Positions 35,566-44,933 of a stretch of 64,000 bases of DNA are shown piece after piece. This DNA comes from Tenacibaculum aiptasiae (lineage in GTDB: Bacteria; Bacteroidota; Bacteroidia; Flavobacteriales; Flavobacteriaceae), in contig NZ_WAAU01000021.1 in NCBI RefSeq assembly GCF_008806755.1, positions 1-64,000 on the forward strand. Direction: 5' to 3'. The first letter of the stretch is position 1; each line of letters begins with the position of its first letter. A model generated the notes under the pieces. That model was given only the letters and a program-made list of their open reading frames with translations. It was not told where the DNA came from and searched no databases. The position numbers and the translations under genes are program-made.

Positions 35566-35724
35566 TTATTTTGAAAAAAAATAAACTTTATTCATCAAAA
35601 GCACTCTCATAAAAATACACTTACAATGAAAGCATTTATATTTTCTGCTAGATGAAAATAGTTTTTGAATAACTGTTTTTTTCTTTATTCTTAAATATTT
35701 TGAATTACATCTTGGACAACTCAT
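35566..35724 (-). CDS. 52-residue zinc-ribbon small protein
   Basis: A short ORF that starts ATG at 35724. It has two CxxC pairs, Cys3/Cys6 (MSCPRC) and Cys31/Cys34 (CFHC), spaced like a zinc ribbon, with a basic stretch between them (IKKKTVIQKL). A -7 box TACTTTTG (35737-35744) is just upstream and would leave a leader of only a few bases. It lies 54 bases before the helicase and points the same way. Its short length and lack of known homologues make it a prediction. Confidence 0.5.
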   Translation of the reverse strand: MSCPRCNSKYLRIKKKTVIQKLFSSSRKYKCFHCKCIFMRVLLMNKVYFFSK

Positions 35725-35736
35725 GATTATTTTGTT

Positions 35737-35744
35737 CAAAAGTA
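35737..35744 (-). promoter_or_regulatory. -7 box of zinc-ribbon ORF
   Basis: TACTTTTG on the minus strand, about 12 bases before the ATG. Confidence 0.45.
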
Positions 35745-35759
35745 TTAATTAAGTATCCC

Positions 35760-35790
35760 CTTAAAATCACCCGTTACGGGTGATTTTAAG
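35760..35790. repeat. Perfect 14-bp inverted repeat
   Basis: CTTAAAATCACCCG (35760-35773) and its exact complement (35777-35790) around a 3-base centre. There is no T run, so it is not an ordinary terminator; it covers the -33 position of the zinc-ribbon ORF promoter and may be an operator. Confidence 0.6.
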
Positions 35791-35863
35791 AGCAAGTTTC
35801 ATTAAAAAAACATAGAATTAATCAAAATACTTTCCGAATGGCTTCAAATTATTTCTAAAAAGC

Positions 35864-35892
35864 AAAAAACCAACGCTATGCGTTGGTTTTTT
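35864..35892 (-). terminator. Terminator of nqr operon
   Basis: AAAAAACCAACGC / GCGTTGGTTTTTT, 20 bases past the nqrF stop. Confidence 0.92.
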
Positions 35893-35911
35893 TATATAAA
35901 GAGAAATATTT

Positions 35912-37228
35912 CTATCCTCCAAAGTCATCAAATCGGATGTTTTCGTCATCAAGACCAAAATCCTCTCCCATTTTTTGTACTGCTTTGTTCATTAATGGTG
36001 GTCCACAGAAGTATAATTCTAAATCTTCTGGAGCATCATGTTTAGATAAATATTGGTCTATTACAACTTGGTGAATAAACCCAACGAAACCATCTCCAGC
36101 CTCATCGTTAATATCTTTTTTAACTTTCCAGTTATCTTGCTCTAAAGGCTCTGATAAAGCTAAGTAGAACTTAAAGTTTGGAAAATCTTTTTCTAATGCT
36201 CTAAAGTAGTGAATATAAAATAATTCAGCTTTAGAACGACCTCCATACCAATATGTAACCTTTCTACCAGTTTTTAAAGTTTTAAATAAGTGATAAATGT
36301 GCGAACGCATTGGTGCCATACCAGCTCCTCCACCTACATATAACATTTCTGCTTCAGATTCATTGATAAAGAACTCACCATAAGGTCCTGAAATAGTTAC
36401 TTTATCTCCTGGTTTTTGGTTGAAAATATAAGATGATGCTACACCTGGATTAACATCCATCCATCCACCTTTTGCACGGTCGAAAGGAGGTGTTGCAACA
36501 CGAACATTTAACATGATTTCACGCCCTTCTGCAGGGTAAGAAGCCATAGAATATGCTCTTTCTACTATTTCAGTATTTTTCATTACTAATGGTCTAAGGT
36601 TAAACTTATCCCAATCAGCCTCAAATTTATTTGGTTCACCTGGATGATCTTGTGGATGTGCTGTAATATCCATATCAGAATATTTAATCTCACACTCAGG
36701 AATTTCAATCTGAATATATCCTCCAGCTTTATAATCCATTTCTTCAGGAATTTCAACTACGAATTCCTTAATAAAAGTTGCTACGTTATAGTTACGTACT
36801 ACTGTTGCTTCCCATTTCTTAATTCCAAAAATTTCTTCAGGAATAGAAATATCCATGTCTTGTTTTACTTTTACTTGACATGCTAAACGGATACCGTGTT
36901 GTAATTCTTTACGTGTAAAGTGAGGAGTTTCTGTTGGTAAAGCTTCACCTCCACCTGAATTTACGTGACACTCACATTGTACACATGATCCACCTCCACC
37001 ACATGCTGATGGTAAGAAGATTTTTTCGTTTCCTAAGGTAGATAATAAGGTACCTCCTGAAGCTACTTCAATTGTTTTATCACCGTTAATCGTAATCTTT
37101 ACAGGTCCCGATGGTGCTAATTTTTGTTTTACAAATAATAACAATCCTACTAAAACTAATACAATTGCTAAGAATGCTACTACAGTTACAGCTACTGTTC
37201 CTCCAGTACTTACTTCTAAAAACATCAT
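35912..37228 (-). CDS. nqrF: Na+-NQR subunit F
   Basis: The NADH-oxidising subunit of the sodium pump. A membrane helix (about 10-33) is followed by a 2Fe-2S ferredoxin domain (Cys76, Cys82, Cys85, Cys117), an FAD domain (RAYSMASYP near 228) and an NADH domain ([15 protein letters not shown] near 290). 438 residues, slightly longer than the usual 407. Its first bases overlap the nqrE stop, and it closes the operon. Confidence 0.97.
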   Translation of the reverse strand: MMFLEVSTGGTVAVTVVAFLAIVLVLVGLLLFVKQKLAPSGPVKITINGDKTIEVASGGTLLSTLGNEKIFLPSACGGGGSCVQCECHVNSGGGEALPTETPHFTRKELQHGIRLACQVKVKQDMDISIPEEIFGIKKWEATVVRNYNVATFIKEFVVEIPEEMDYKAGGYIQIEIPECEIKYSDMDITAHPQDHPGEPNKFEADWDKFNLRPLVMKNTEIVERAYSMASYPAEGREIMLNVRVATPPFDRAKGGWMDVNPGVASSYIFNQKPGDKVTISGPYGEFFINESEAEMLYVGGGAGMAPMRSHIYHLFKTLKTGRKVTYWYGGRSKAELFYIHYFRALEKDFPNFKFYLALSEPLEQDNWKVKKDINDEAGDGFVGFIHQVVIDQYLSKHDAPEDLELYFCGPPLMNKAVQKMGEDFGLDDENIRFDDFGG

Positions 37229-37965
37229 TATTCTGTAATTTTTTTAGTGTTATCAGCTAATTCTTTAGTATCCTCTTTTACCTCTTGCTTCTTCTCTTCT
37301 ATTTTGATTTCTGCTTTAGGAGCTTCTTCTTTTTTTCCTTCATCATCACCTCCTGTTAACATTCCACCAAAACTCATGAATCCGATAGCCATTAAACCAG
37401 TAATAATAAAAGTGATTCCTAAACCTCTTAACGCTGGTGGCACAGATGAATATCTAATTTTTTCACGAATAGCTGCAATAGCTAAAATTGCTAAAAACCA
37501 TCCAATTCCTGATCCAATTCCATAAGTTAATGATAAACCTAATGTTGGAATTTCACGAGATTGCATAAATAAAGACCCTCCTAAAATTGCACAGTTTACT
37601 GCAATTAATGGTAAGAAAATACCTAAAGAGTTGTATAAAGCTGGTGCAAATTTCTCTACAATAATTTCTACTAATTGTACCATGGTTGCAATTGTTGCAA
37701 TAAACATGATAAATGATAAGAAACTTAAATCATAGTCTGCATACTCTGCTCCTAACCAAGATAAAGCTCCTGGCTGTAATAAATATTGATCTAACAACCA
37801 GTTAATTGGTACAGTTACTGCTAATACGAATATTACAGCAGCTCCTAAACCTACAGCTGTTGATACTTTTTTAGATACTGCTAAGTAAGAACACATTCCT
37901 AAGAACGTAGCAAAAACCATGTTATCTATAAATATCGACTTGAAAAATAATTCTATATGTTCCAT
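37228..37965 (-). CDS. nqrE: Na+-NQR subunit E, extended C-terminus
   Basis: A membrane subunit with six helices, related to NqrD. The core ends near residue 200; a further 40 residues (about 205-245) rich in Lys and Glu form a tail that is absent from the usual 198-202-residue protein. The tail is probably disordered and faces the cytoplasm or periplasm; its role is unknown. In known NqrE, cysteines near the helices bind an Fe centre with NqrD. Its stop overlaps the nqrF start. Confidence 0.95.
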   Translation of the reverse strand: MEHIELFFKSIFIDNMVFATFLGMCSYLAVSKKVSTAVGLGAAVIFVLAVTVPINWLLDQYLLQPGALSWLGAEYADYDLSFLSFIMFIATIATMVQLVEIIVEKFAPALYNSLGIFLPLIAVNCAILGGSLFMQSREIPTLGLSLTYGIGSGIGWFLAILAIAAIREKIRYSSVPPALRGLGITFIITGLMAIGFMSFGGMLTGGDDEGKKEEAPKAEIKIEEKKQEVKEDTKELADNTKKITE

Positions 37966-37997
37966 TTTCTATATTTTTTTAATGAAGTCTAACGATG

Positions 37998-38642
37998 TTA
38001 GTCTTCAATTAATGCTTTGTTTCTACTACGTTGTACCCAAATAATAATACCTACAACGATTAATGCCATTGGTGATAATAACATAAATCCGTTATTCTCA
38101 TATCCAATAGAATATAATCCTGTCTTTTCAATTGGGTCTCCTAATACTTTAAATCCTAATAAAGTACCAGAACCTAACAATTCTCTAAAGAAACCTACTG
38201 CAATTAAAATTACAGCATATCCTAAAGCATTTCCAATTCCATCTAAAAATGATCTCCATGGTCCATTTCCTAAAGCAAATGCCTCAAAACGTCCCATGAT
38301 AATACAGTTGGTAATAATTAATCCTACGAATACAGATAAGGTTTTACTTAATTCATAAGCAAAAGCTTTTAATACCTGATCTACAATAATTACTAAAGCA
38401 GCTACTACTACTAACTGTACAATAATTCTAATTTTTGACGGTATAATGTTTCTCATTAAAGAGATTACTACATTTCCTATTCCTAATACAAATAATACAG
38501 AAATAGACATTACAATAGATGCCTTTAATTCTGCTGTAATTGCTAATGCAGAACAAATACCTAATACTTGAATTGTAATTGGGTTATTATCTGCTAATGG
38601 GTCAGTAATTAACGCTGCGTCTTTCTTTGATAAAAGTCCCAT
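37998..38642 (-). CDS. nqrD: Na+-NQR subunit D
   Basis: A 214-residue six-helix membrane subunit homologous to RnfE, paired with NqrE in the Na+ channel region. Segments such as DPLADNNPITIQVLGICSA at the start and IITNCIIMGRFEAFA in the middle are family marks, the latter two with conserved cysteines. Only three bases separate it from nqrC. Confidence 0.96.
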   Translation of the reverse strand: MGLLSKKDAALITDPLADNNPITIQVLGICSALAITAELKASIVMSISVLFVLGIGNVVISLMRNIIPSKIRIIVQLVVVAALVIIVDQVLKAFAYELSKTLSVFVGLIITNCIIMGRFEAFALGNGPWRSFLDGIGNALGYAVILIAVGFFRELLGSGTLLGFKVLGDPIEKTGLYSIGYENNGFMLLSPMALIVVGIIIWVQRSRNKALIED

Positions 38643-38645
38643 ATC

Positions 38646-39407
38646 TTATAATTTTATTTTATTAGATTCTTTTAATGACTTGAAGAAAGGTAAGTATAAT
38701 CCTAACTCTGACTTAATCATAGCAGCAACACCATCTCCAGTAATTGTAGCTCCTGCAATTGCATCTACTTCATTATCATTTTTATCTTCATTCTTCGGAT
38801 CGTTATTCGATTTAGAAACAGTAATTCCTTTAAAAACACCATTGCTCATTAAATTTTCACCGATAAAATCGTCCATAAAATAACGTTGCTTAATATTAGC
38901 TCCTAATCCTGGTGTTTCTCCTTTGTGATCGAAGAAAGCTCCTTGAACTACCATATTTGCATCCATTGCAACATATCCCCAAATAGCATCCCAAAGACCT
39001 TTACCTCTAATTGGTGCTATATAAAACGTTTTACCGTCTTTTTCACCAACAAATAATGGTAACTTTCTTTCATTTCCTGCTTTTGCAGATGTTTGTTGTT
39101 TTTTAACATCAATTAAATACGCTTTGTCATCTTCAGTTACTTTGTCTCCTTCAATAACTAATTGTTTTTTGATGTATTTTGAAAACTCATCAGCTACTTT
39201 GTCTTTTGAAACAAAGATTGCACTGCTTTCATCGTTTTCATTTACACCCATTGCGTATAAAATATTTTGTTGCTTTTCTATACGTTTATTTCCATCAATC
39301 ATTGGTCGAAGCGATGATGCAGTAAACGCTAACAAAGCTCCTACTACTAATACCATACCTATGGCAAAAAGTAGCGTATATCCATTGCTTTCTGTTTTCT
39401 TACTCAT
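38646..39407 (-). CDS. nqrC: Na+-NQR subunit C
   Basis: A 253-residue subunit with one N-terminal helix (about 10-30) and a periplasmic flavin domain. The FMN attachment site is the Thr of DAIAGATITGDG near residue 220, matching the known D-x-x-[SG]-[AG]-[TA]-T pattern. FMN is attached by ApbE, not encoded here. The gene is flanked by nqrB and nqrD with 2-3 base gaps. Confidence 0.96.
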   Translation of the reverse strand: MSKKTESNGYTLLFAIGMVLVVGALLAFTASSLRPMIDGNKRIEKQQNILYAMGVNENDESSAIFVSKDKVADEFSKYIKKQLVIEGDKVTEDDKAYLIDVKKQQTSAKAGNERKLPLFVGEKDGKTFYIAPIRGKGLWDAIWGYVAMDANMVVQGAFFDHKGETPGLGANIKQRYFMDDFIGENLMSNGVFKGITVSKSNNDPKNEDKNDNEVDAIAGATITGDGVAAMIKSELGLYLPFFKSLKESNKIKL

Positions 39408-39409
39408 AA

Positions 39410-40615
39410 TTAGGCAGTTTTAACTTTAGCACGTTTTAATCTTCTCTTAACATTTCCTTGAACCACATAGTGATCAATTGTTGGAGCAAATACGTTCATT
39501 AATAAAATAGCTAACATTACTCCTTCTGGATAAGCTGGGTTAAATACACGAATCATGATTGAAATAAATCCGATGAAGAAACCGTAAATCCATTTTCCTT
39601 TGTTTGTTTGTGCAGCCGATACTGGATCTGTAGCCATATAAACTGCTCCAAATGCAAAACCACCAATTAATAAATGTTTCCAGAAGTCTAAACTCATTAA
39701 TCCGTAAAACTTACTTGTTTCACCAATCCATCCCATTTCTACAACTTGGTTAAAGATGAATCCCATTACTAAGGCTCCAATTACTGAAGATAACATAATT
39801 CTCCAGCTACCAATTTTTGTAAAGATTAAGAATAAACCTCCTAATAAAATTAAGAAAGTTGATGTTTCTCCTACTGAACCTGGAATAAATCCGAAGAACA
39901 TATCTGACACTGAGAAATTAGTTGTAGCATTTTGCGCTAAACTTCCTAACATTGTTTCTCCAGAAATTGCATCAGCAGTTCCTGCTAATTCTCTTGCTCC
40001 AGCTACCCATACTTTATCTCCCGACATCCAAGTTGGATATGCGAAGAATAAAAATGCACGGATTGTTAATGCTGGATTTAAGATATTCATTCCTGTTCCT
40101 CCAAATACTTCTTTACCAATTACAACTCCAAATGCAACTGCAACTGCTAACATCCATAACGGTAAATCTATAGGTACAATTAACGGAACTAACATTCCTG
40201 TTACTAAATATCCTTCTTCTATTTCGTGTCCTTTAATGATACAGAACACAAATTCTATTGCTAAACCAACAACATAAGAAACAATTACTAATGGTAATAT
40301 TTTAGCTGCTCCAACTAATAAATTGTCTAAGTTCCAAAATTCTCCACTGAAGAAAGACATTCCTTCTGTAAATCCATTAATAGCTGCGTGATGTTGATAT
40401 CCTGCATTAAACATACCAAATAGTAAACATGGAACTAATGCCATAATTACTATATTCATTGTACGTTTTAAATCATCTGCTGCCTTGATATGAGTTCCTC
40501 CGTGAGTTGTCTCATTTGGCAAGTATAAAAAAGTATGGAAACCATTAAATAGCGGAGCCATTTTAGTTCCTTTATACTTTTCTTTTAAATTATGTAAATT
40601 TTGTTTTAAGCCCAT
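39410..40615 (-). CDS. nqrB: Na+-NQR subunit B
   Basis: A 401-residue membrane subunit that carries covalently bound FMN and non-covalent riboflavin. The FMN threonine is in DAISGETMLGS near residue 220. About nine hydrophobic segments are visible, including GKEVFGGTGMNILNPA. It is the site where quinone is reduced in known structures, near the interface with NqrA. Three bases from nqrA and two from nqrC. Confidence 0.96.
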   Translation of the reverse strand: MGLKQNLHNLKEKYKGTKMAPLFNGFHTFLYLPNETTHGGTHIKAADDLKRTMNIVIMALVPCLLFGMFNAGYQHHAAINGFTEGMSFFSGEFWNLDNLLVGAAKILPLVIVSYVVGLAIEFVFCIIKGHEIEEGYLVTGMLVPLIVPIDLPLWMLAVAVAFGVVIGKEVFGGTGMNILNPALTIRAFLFFAYPTWMSGDKVWVAGARELAGTADAISGETMLGSLAQNATTNFSVSDMFFGFIPGSVGETSTFLILLGGLFLIFTKIGSWRIMLSSVIGALVMGFIFNQVVEMGWIGETSKFYGLMSLDFWKHLLIGGFAFGAVYMATDPVSAAQTNKGKWIYGFFIGFISIMIRVFNPAYPEGVMLAILLMNVFAPTIDHYVVQGNVKRRLKRAKVKTA

Positions 40616-40618
40616 ATC

Positions 40619-41971
40619 TTATCCTAATTCTTCTCTCATTAAATCTAATCCTTCACGAATTATTTTCTGGTGAGGTTGTTTAGATACACAAATAAATTCT
40701 GTTAACGCAAAATCTTCTGGTGCAATTTCATATGCTCCTAATCCTTCCATTTCGTCAAGATCTTTATACATACAAGCTTTTAATAATTGCAACGGATAGA
40801 TATCTAATGGAAATACTTCTTCATAAGAACCTGTTACTACAAAAGCTCTATGCTCCCCATTAGTATTTGTATTTAAATCGTATTTTTTCTTTGGGTTTAA
40901 CCAAGAAAAAGTTAATGCTCTAGAAGTTGAGATTTTATTAAATACTGGTTTATTCCAACCGAAGAATTCATAATCATCTCCTTCTGGAATTGCAGTTACC
41001 TGATTATCATAGTATCCTAAGAAACCATTTTCATCAACTTGTAATCCACTTAATATGTTTCCTGAAACTACACGTGCATTATCTGCATCTAAATTTCCTT
41101 TAACTACATCAGCTATTTGAGCTCCAGCTAAAACACTAACATATTGTGGTTTATTAAACTTAGAACCAGCTAAAGCAACGGTACGTTTTGCATTAAATTT
41201 ACCTGTTAATAATAGTTCACCTATTACTACTAAGTCTTGTGGAGTAACTACCCATACAACTTCTCCTTTGTTTATCGGATCAATTTGTGCTATTTGTGTA
41301 CTTACATTCCCTATTGGGTGTGGACCTGATACATTGTGTAACTCAACACCTTTCATACTCTTGAATGGAGATAATGTTGAATTTTTTGCAACTGACACAT
41401 GTACTTTACCTTCTGTTAACTTTGTTAACGCAGTTAAAGCCGCCTGTAATTCAGCTTCCTTACCTTTTAATGCATAATCATAATCTGCTGCTAGAGGTGC
41501 ACTTGCGTAGGCTGATACAAAAATTGCTTTTGGTGCTTGATTTGGATTTGCTACAATATCGTATGGACGTTGCTTTACAAATGGCCAACAACCTGAAGCG
41601 AATAAGTGATTTTTCACTTCTTCTCCAGACATTGAATCAACATCTTTTTTTCCAAAATCTTTGTATTCCTGCTGTGCATCAGCAGTGATTTTAATTGCTA
41701 AAACTTTTCTTCGTGCTCCACGAACGATTTCTGTAATTTTTCCACTAACAGGACTAGCAAATAAAATACGCTCATCACTTTTTGCATGAAAAAGTGCTTG
41801 ACCTACTTTTACTTCTGTACCTTCTTTAGCTAAAATTTTAGGAATAACGCCGTGAAAATCATCTGGCTTTACTGCAAATGTACTACCCAATGGAAGTTCG
41901 GTAGTAACTTGTTCTGCCTCGCCAACTAGCTTGATGTCCAAGCCTTTCTTAATACGGATGTCTTTTGACAT
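40619..41971 (-). CDS. nqrA: Na+-NQR subunit A
   Basis: A 450-residue soluble subunit at the cytoplasmic face, related to RnfC but without its Fe-S motifs. Typical segments: IKKGLDIKL at the start, SGPHPIGNVSTQI near 225 and WGLNP-like SWLNPKKKYDLNT near 355. First gene of the six-gene nqr operon, with a TAAATTTG -7 box upstream. Confidence 0.96.
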   Translation of the reverse strand: MSKDIRIKKGLDIKLVGEAEQVTTELPLGSTFAVKPDDFHGVIPKILAKEGTEVKVGQALFHAKSDERILFASPVSGKITEIVRGARRKVLAIKITADAQQEYKDFGKKDVDSMSGEEVKNHLFASGCWPFVKQRPYDIVANPNQAPKAIFVSAYASAPLAADYDYALKGKEAELQAALTALTKLTEGKVHVSVAKNSTLSPFKSMKGVELHNVSGPHPIGNVSTQIAQIDPINKGEVVWVVTPQDLVVIGELLLTGKFNAKRTVALAGSKFNKPQYVSVLAGAQIADVVKGNLDADNARVVSGNILSGLQVDENGFLGYYDNQVTAIPEGDDYEFFGWNKPVFNKISTSRALTFSWLNPKKKYDLNTNTNGEHRAFVVTGSYEEVFPLDIYPLQLLKACMYKDLDEMEGLGAYEIAPEDFALTEFICVSKQPHQKIIREGLDLMREELG

Positions 41972-42006
41972 AGGAACTGATTAATTTGATTTTCTTAAAA
42001 AACATG

Positions 42007-42014
42007 CAAATTTA
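42007..42014 (-). promoter_or_regulatory. -7 box of nqr operon
   Basis: TAAATTTG on the minus strand, about 35 bases before nqrA. Confidence 0.55.
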
Positions 42015-42098
42015 CTGATTTTGACTTTTTTTGGTAAGCATTTGTATTTTTATCTTTTAGAGTTCTCTTTATTTATACCTATTCTAAATAAAGAAGTT

Positions 42099-42106
42099 TA
42101 TCTTTG
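42099..42106 (+). promoter_or_regulatory. -7 box of T9SS plug-protein gene
   Basis: TATCTTTG, 26 bases before the start codon, divergent from the nqr promoter. Confidence 0.55.
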
Positions 42107-42132
42107 GCTTACATTTTGATACCTTTCTATCT

Positions 42133-43353
42133 ATGAAAAAACATATTTTATTTTTAATCACTTTTTGCATATCAATTCACCTAAGTGCTCAAAATATAAA
42201 AACAGTTCAGTTACGTCCAAAAAACAGCAACAATCAGTTTTCTGCTATTGTTCCTTTAGGTAGTGTGCTAACATTATCATTTGATGATTTAGATGCTGAT
42301 AGTAAGGAGTATCAATACAAAATACAACACATGACACATGATTGGAAACCTAGTAACATTACAACCAATCAATACATTGATGGATTTGATCAGATTGAAA
42401 TAGTCAACTTCAGTAACTCCTTTAACACATTACAACCTTATACTCATTATTCAGTTGATTTACCAAATCAAAACACTATAATTACCAAAAGCGGGAATTA
42501 TCTAATTTCTGTATTAGATGAAGACTATGAAGTTGTGTTTACTAGACGCTGTGTTTTTTATGAAAATATTACAACAGTTGGTGTGGCTGCATTTAGAAGT
42601 AGAGACACTAAATCTAACAACCAAAAACAAACAGTTCAATTTGCCGTAAATCACCCCAATTTACAAATCAACAATCCCAATCAAGAAATAAACGTTACCT
42701 TATTTCAAAACCATAACTGGAGCACAGCAATAAACAATATTCAACCTCAATTTATTAAACCTCAACAATTGTTATACAACCATACTCTTGCTACTAATTT
42801 CTGGGGTGGAAATGAATTTTTAAACTTCGATAGTAAGTTTATAAGAACAACCAGTTTAAACATTGCAAAAGTTGAACGTAAAGATATTTACAATAGTTAT
42901 TTATATACCAACGAGCAAAGAGCTGATAAAATATACACCTATAATCCAGATATTAATGGTCAGTTTATTATTAGAACTATGGATTCTAACATTCCAAATA
43001 CAGAAGCTGATTATTCGTTGGTACATTTTTCACTAGACGCCTTTGAACCTTTAGAAGACAAAAGTATTTATGTTTATGGCGCTTACAATAACTATAGATT
43101 AACCGATGAAAACAAAATGAAGTACAACTCTAAAGACAGAATTTACGAGACTTCTATTTTACTTAAACAAGGTTTTTACAACTATAGTTATGTAACTCTA
43201 GACAAGAACAACCTGATTAATTTGAATGAAATTGACGGTTCTTTCTTTCAAACCGAAAACGAATATACTGTTATCGTATATTATAAACCTTTCGGCGAAA
43301 CTTACGACCGTGTAATCGGAGTTGGTATGGGGTATTTTAACCAAAATAGGTAA
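42133..43353 (+). CDS. Type IX secretion plug-domain protein (DUF5103)
   Basis: A 406-residue exported protein of the DUF5103 family, named for a domain that plugs the SprA translocon of the type IX secretion system. A signal peptide (1-19) precedes a beta-rich body with LSFDDLDADSKEYQYKIQH near 50 and YGAYNNYRLTDENKMKY near 318. The family is almost confined to Bacteroidota with T9SS. It starts a plus-strand group with apaG and a DUF3667 gene, though these look functionally unrelated. Confidence 0.85.
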   Translation: MKKHILFLITFCISIHLSAQNIKTVQLRPKNSNNQFSAIVPLGSVLTLSFDDLDADSKEYQYKIQHMTHDWKPSNITTNQYIDGFDQIEIVNFSNSFNTLQPYTHYSVDLPNQNTIITKSGNYLISVLDEDYEVVFTRRCVFYENITTVGVAAFRSRDTKSNNQKQTVQFAVNHPNLQINNPNQEINVTLFQNHNWSTAINNIQPQFIKPQQLLYNHTLATNFWGGNEFLNFDSKFIRTTSLNIAKVERKDIYNSYLYTNEQRADKIYTYNPDINGQFIIRTMDSNIPNTEADYSLVHFSLDAFEPLEDKSIYVYGAYNNYRLTDENKMKYNSKDRIYETSILLKQGFYNYSYVTLDKNNLINLNEIDGSFFQTENEYTVIVYYKPFGETYDRVIGVGMGYFNQNR

Positions 43354-43405
43354 TTTGCAAGTGTCTTAAACGACTTAAGACGTAAAAAAACCTTATATTT
43401 ATACT

Positions 43406-43792
43406 ATGTTTCAGCAAATAACTAGGGGGATAAAAATATCTGTTAAAACAACATTCAATGGTCCGATTTATCATGCAAATCGATTCCGAAATGCTTTTAG
43501 CTACTACATATCTATCGAAAACACTTCGAAAGATACCGTAAAGTTATTAGGTCGTTTTTGGACTATTTTTGATGCCTTAAGCAATGTTGAATATGTTGAA
43601 GGAAGAGGAGTTGTTGGAGAAACTCCTACTTTAAAACCTAACGAGTCTTATAGTTACAAATCTAATTGTTTTTTACTTTCTTCTCTTGGAGCTATGAAAG
43701 GAAATTATAAAATGATTAACTTTGAAACTTCAGAAGAATTTCTTGTGACGATACCAACATTTCAACTAACGACGACTCCTACTTTAAACTAA
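43406..43792 (+). CDS. apaG: ApaG domain protein
   Basis: A 128-residue ApaG-fold (immunoglobulin-like) protein. Marks are FAYYISIEN-like FSYYISIEN near 31, LLGRFWTI near 46 and VEGRGVVGETPTLKPNESYSY near 62. In E. coli ApaG is linked to Co2+ resistance and Mg2+ efflux; its biochemical role is not settled. One base overlap with the next start codon shows coupled translation. Confidence 0.92.
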   Translation: MFQQITRGIKISVKTTFNGPIYHANRFRNAFSYYISIENTSKDTVKLLGRFWTIFDALSNVEYVEGRGVVGETPTLKPNESYSYKSNCFLLSSLGAMKGNYKMINFETSEEFLVTIPTFQLTTTPTLN

Positions 43793-44892
43793 TGGGTAAA
43801 AAAAATAAAGTAGCAATTATAAAAGACCCTAATTGCTTAAATTGTGGACATCCTTTTATTCAAAATGAAAAGTTCTGCCCTGAATGCGGCCAAAAAAACA
43901 AAGGAAAAAGAATCACTCTAAGAAGCTTTGTTCGCGAAGTTTTTGCTGGCTTTATTTCTTGGGATGCCAAATTTTGGAAAACTTTAATTCCGCTACTTAT
44001 TAGACCCGGTAAAGTTTCTAGAGATTATATAGAAGGGAAGCGTACTCGATACGTTAACCCTTTTCGTTTTTATATAACTACCTCAATTATTTTCTTTTTA
44101 ATTTTTGGTTTAGTTTCTAGTTACAATAAGTTTCAAGATTTCAGCAAAGGAAATGTTAAGAAGGATACTTCTTTAATGGCTGAAATTCCAAAAGACATTA
44201 ATATTGATTCTCTAAGGAATGAAACCAATAAAAGGCTAGAAAGAACCCCCTTAGATTCCATCACTAAAAAGACTATTCTAGACGAAGTAAACAAAAAGAC
44301 AAACGATTCTATAAATAGTAAAATACCTGGCAAAATATCTTTCGGTGGAGGCACTAGACTTGACGAATTTATTGTGTACAATCGTAAATATCCAGACACC
44401 AATATCGATGATGCATTAGATAGTTTAAAATATGAAAAGACTTTCCTAAATAGGTTTTTTTACAGTAGAGCTGAAGTAGCAAATAGTTTTGTAGACAAAA
44501 AGGAAATGAGAGAACAATTTTTAAATCAGATGCTTTCTTATGGCTCTATTTCTCTCTTCATTTTACTGCCTATTTTTACGTTTTTTCTTAAAATATTTTA
44601 CATAAGAAGAAGATATACTTACGTAGAGCATTTAATATTTGTATTTCACACTCAAACAGTTTTCTTTCTATTAATTACACTGTATATTATTTTAGATTTC
44701 TTTACACAAACAGCTGACGAAGGTATATTCACCCTCCTTTTCTTAATATATCTATTTATAGCTATGAAAAGCTTTTATAAACAAGGTTATTTCAAAACCT
44801 TTGTAAAGTTCTCTTTAATAAACATGGTTTACTTGTTTTTAGCTACTATAGGGGTAGTTCTTGTAGGAACAGCATCCTTTGCTTTGATTTAA
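43792..44892 (+). CDS. DUF3667 membrane protein with zinc ribbon
   Basis: A 366-residue membrane protein of the DUF3667 family. A zinc ribbon (CLNCG near 14-18, CPECG near 31-35) lies at the N-terminus, then a helix region (about 60-105), a large charged loop (about 115-240) and four C-terminal hydrophobic segments (255-365). Function unknown. The start codon overlaps the apaG stop. Confidence 0.82.
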   Translation: MGKKNKVAIIKDPNCLNCGHPFIQNEKFCPECGQKNKGKRITLRSFVREVFAGFISWDAKFWKTLIPLLIRPGKVSRDYIEGKRTRYVNPFRFYITTSIIFFLIFGLVSSYNKFQDFSKGNVKKDTSLMAEIPKDINIDSLRNETNKRLERTPLDSITKKTILDEVNKKTNDSINSKIPGKISFGGGTRLDEFIVYNRKYPDTNIDDALDSLKYEKTFLNRFFYSRAEVANSFVDKKEMREQFLNQMLSYGSISLFILLPIFTFFLKIFYIRRRYTYVEHLIFVFHTQTVFFLLITLYIILDFFTQTADEGIFTLLFLIYLFIAMKSFYKQGYFKTFVKFSLINMVYLFLATIGVVLVGTASFALI

Positions 44893-44933
44893 GAAGTCAG
44901 TTATCTTGTAAAACCTAAATAAAACTTTAGCTT

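Noticed and set aside
39756..40277. 173-codon plus-strand frame inside nqrB
   Set aside because: Antisense shadow of a membrane protein gene; proline/threonine-rich translation without domain.
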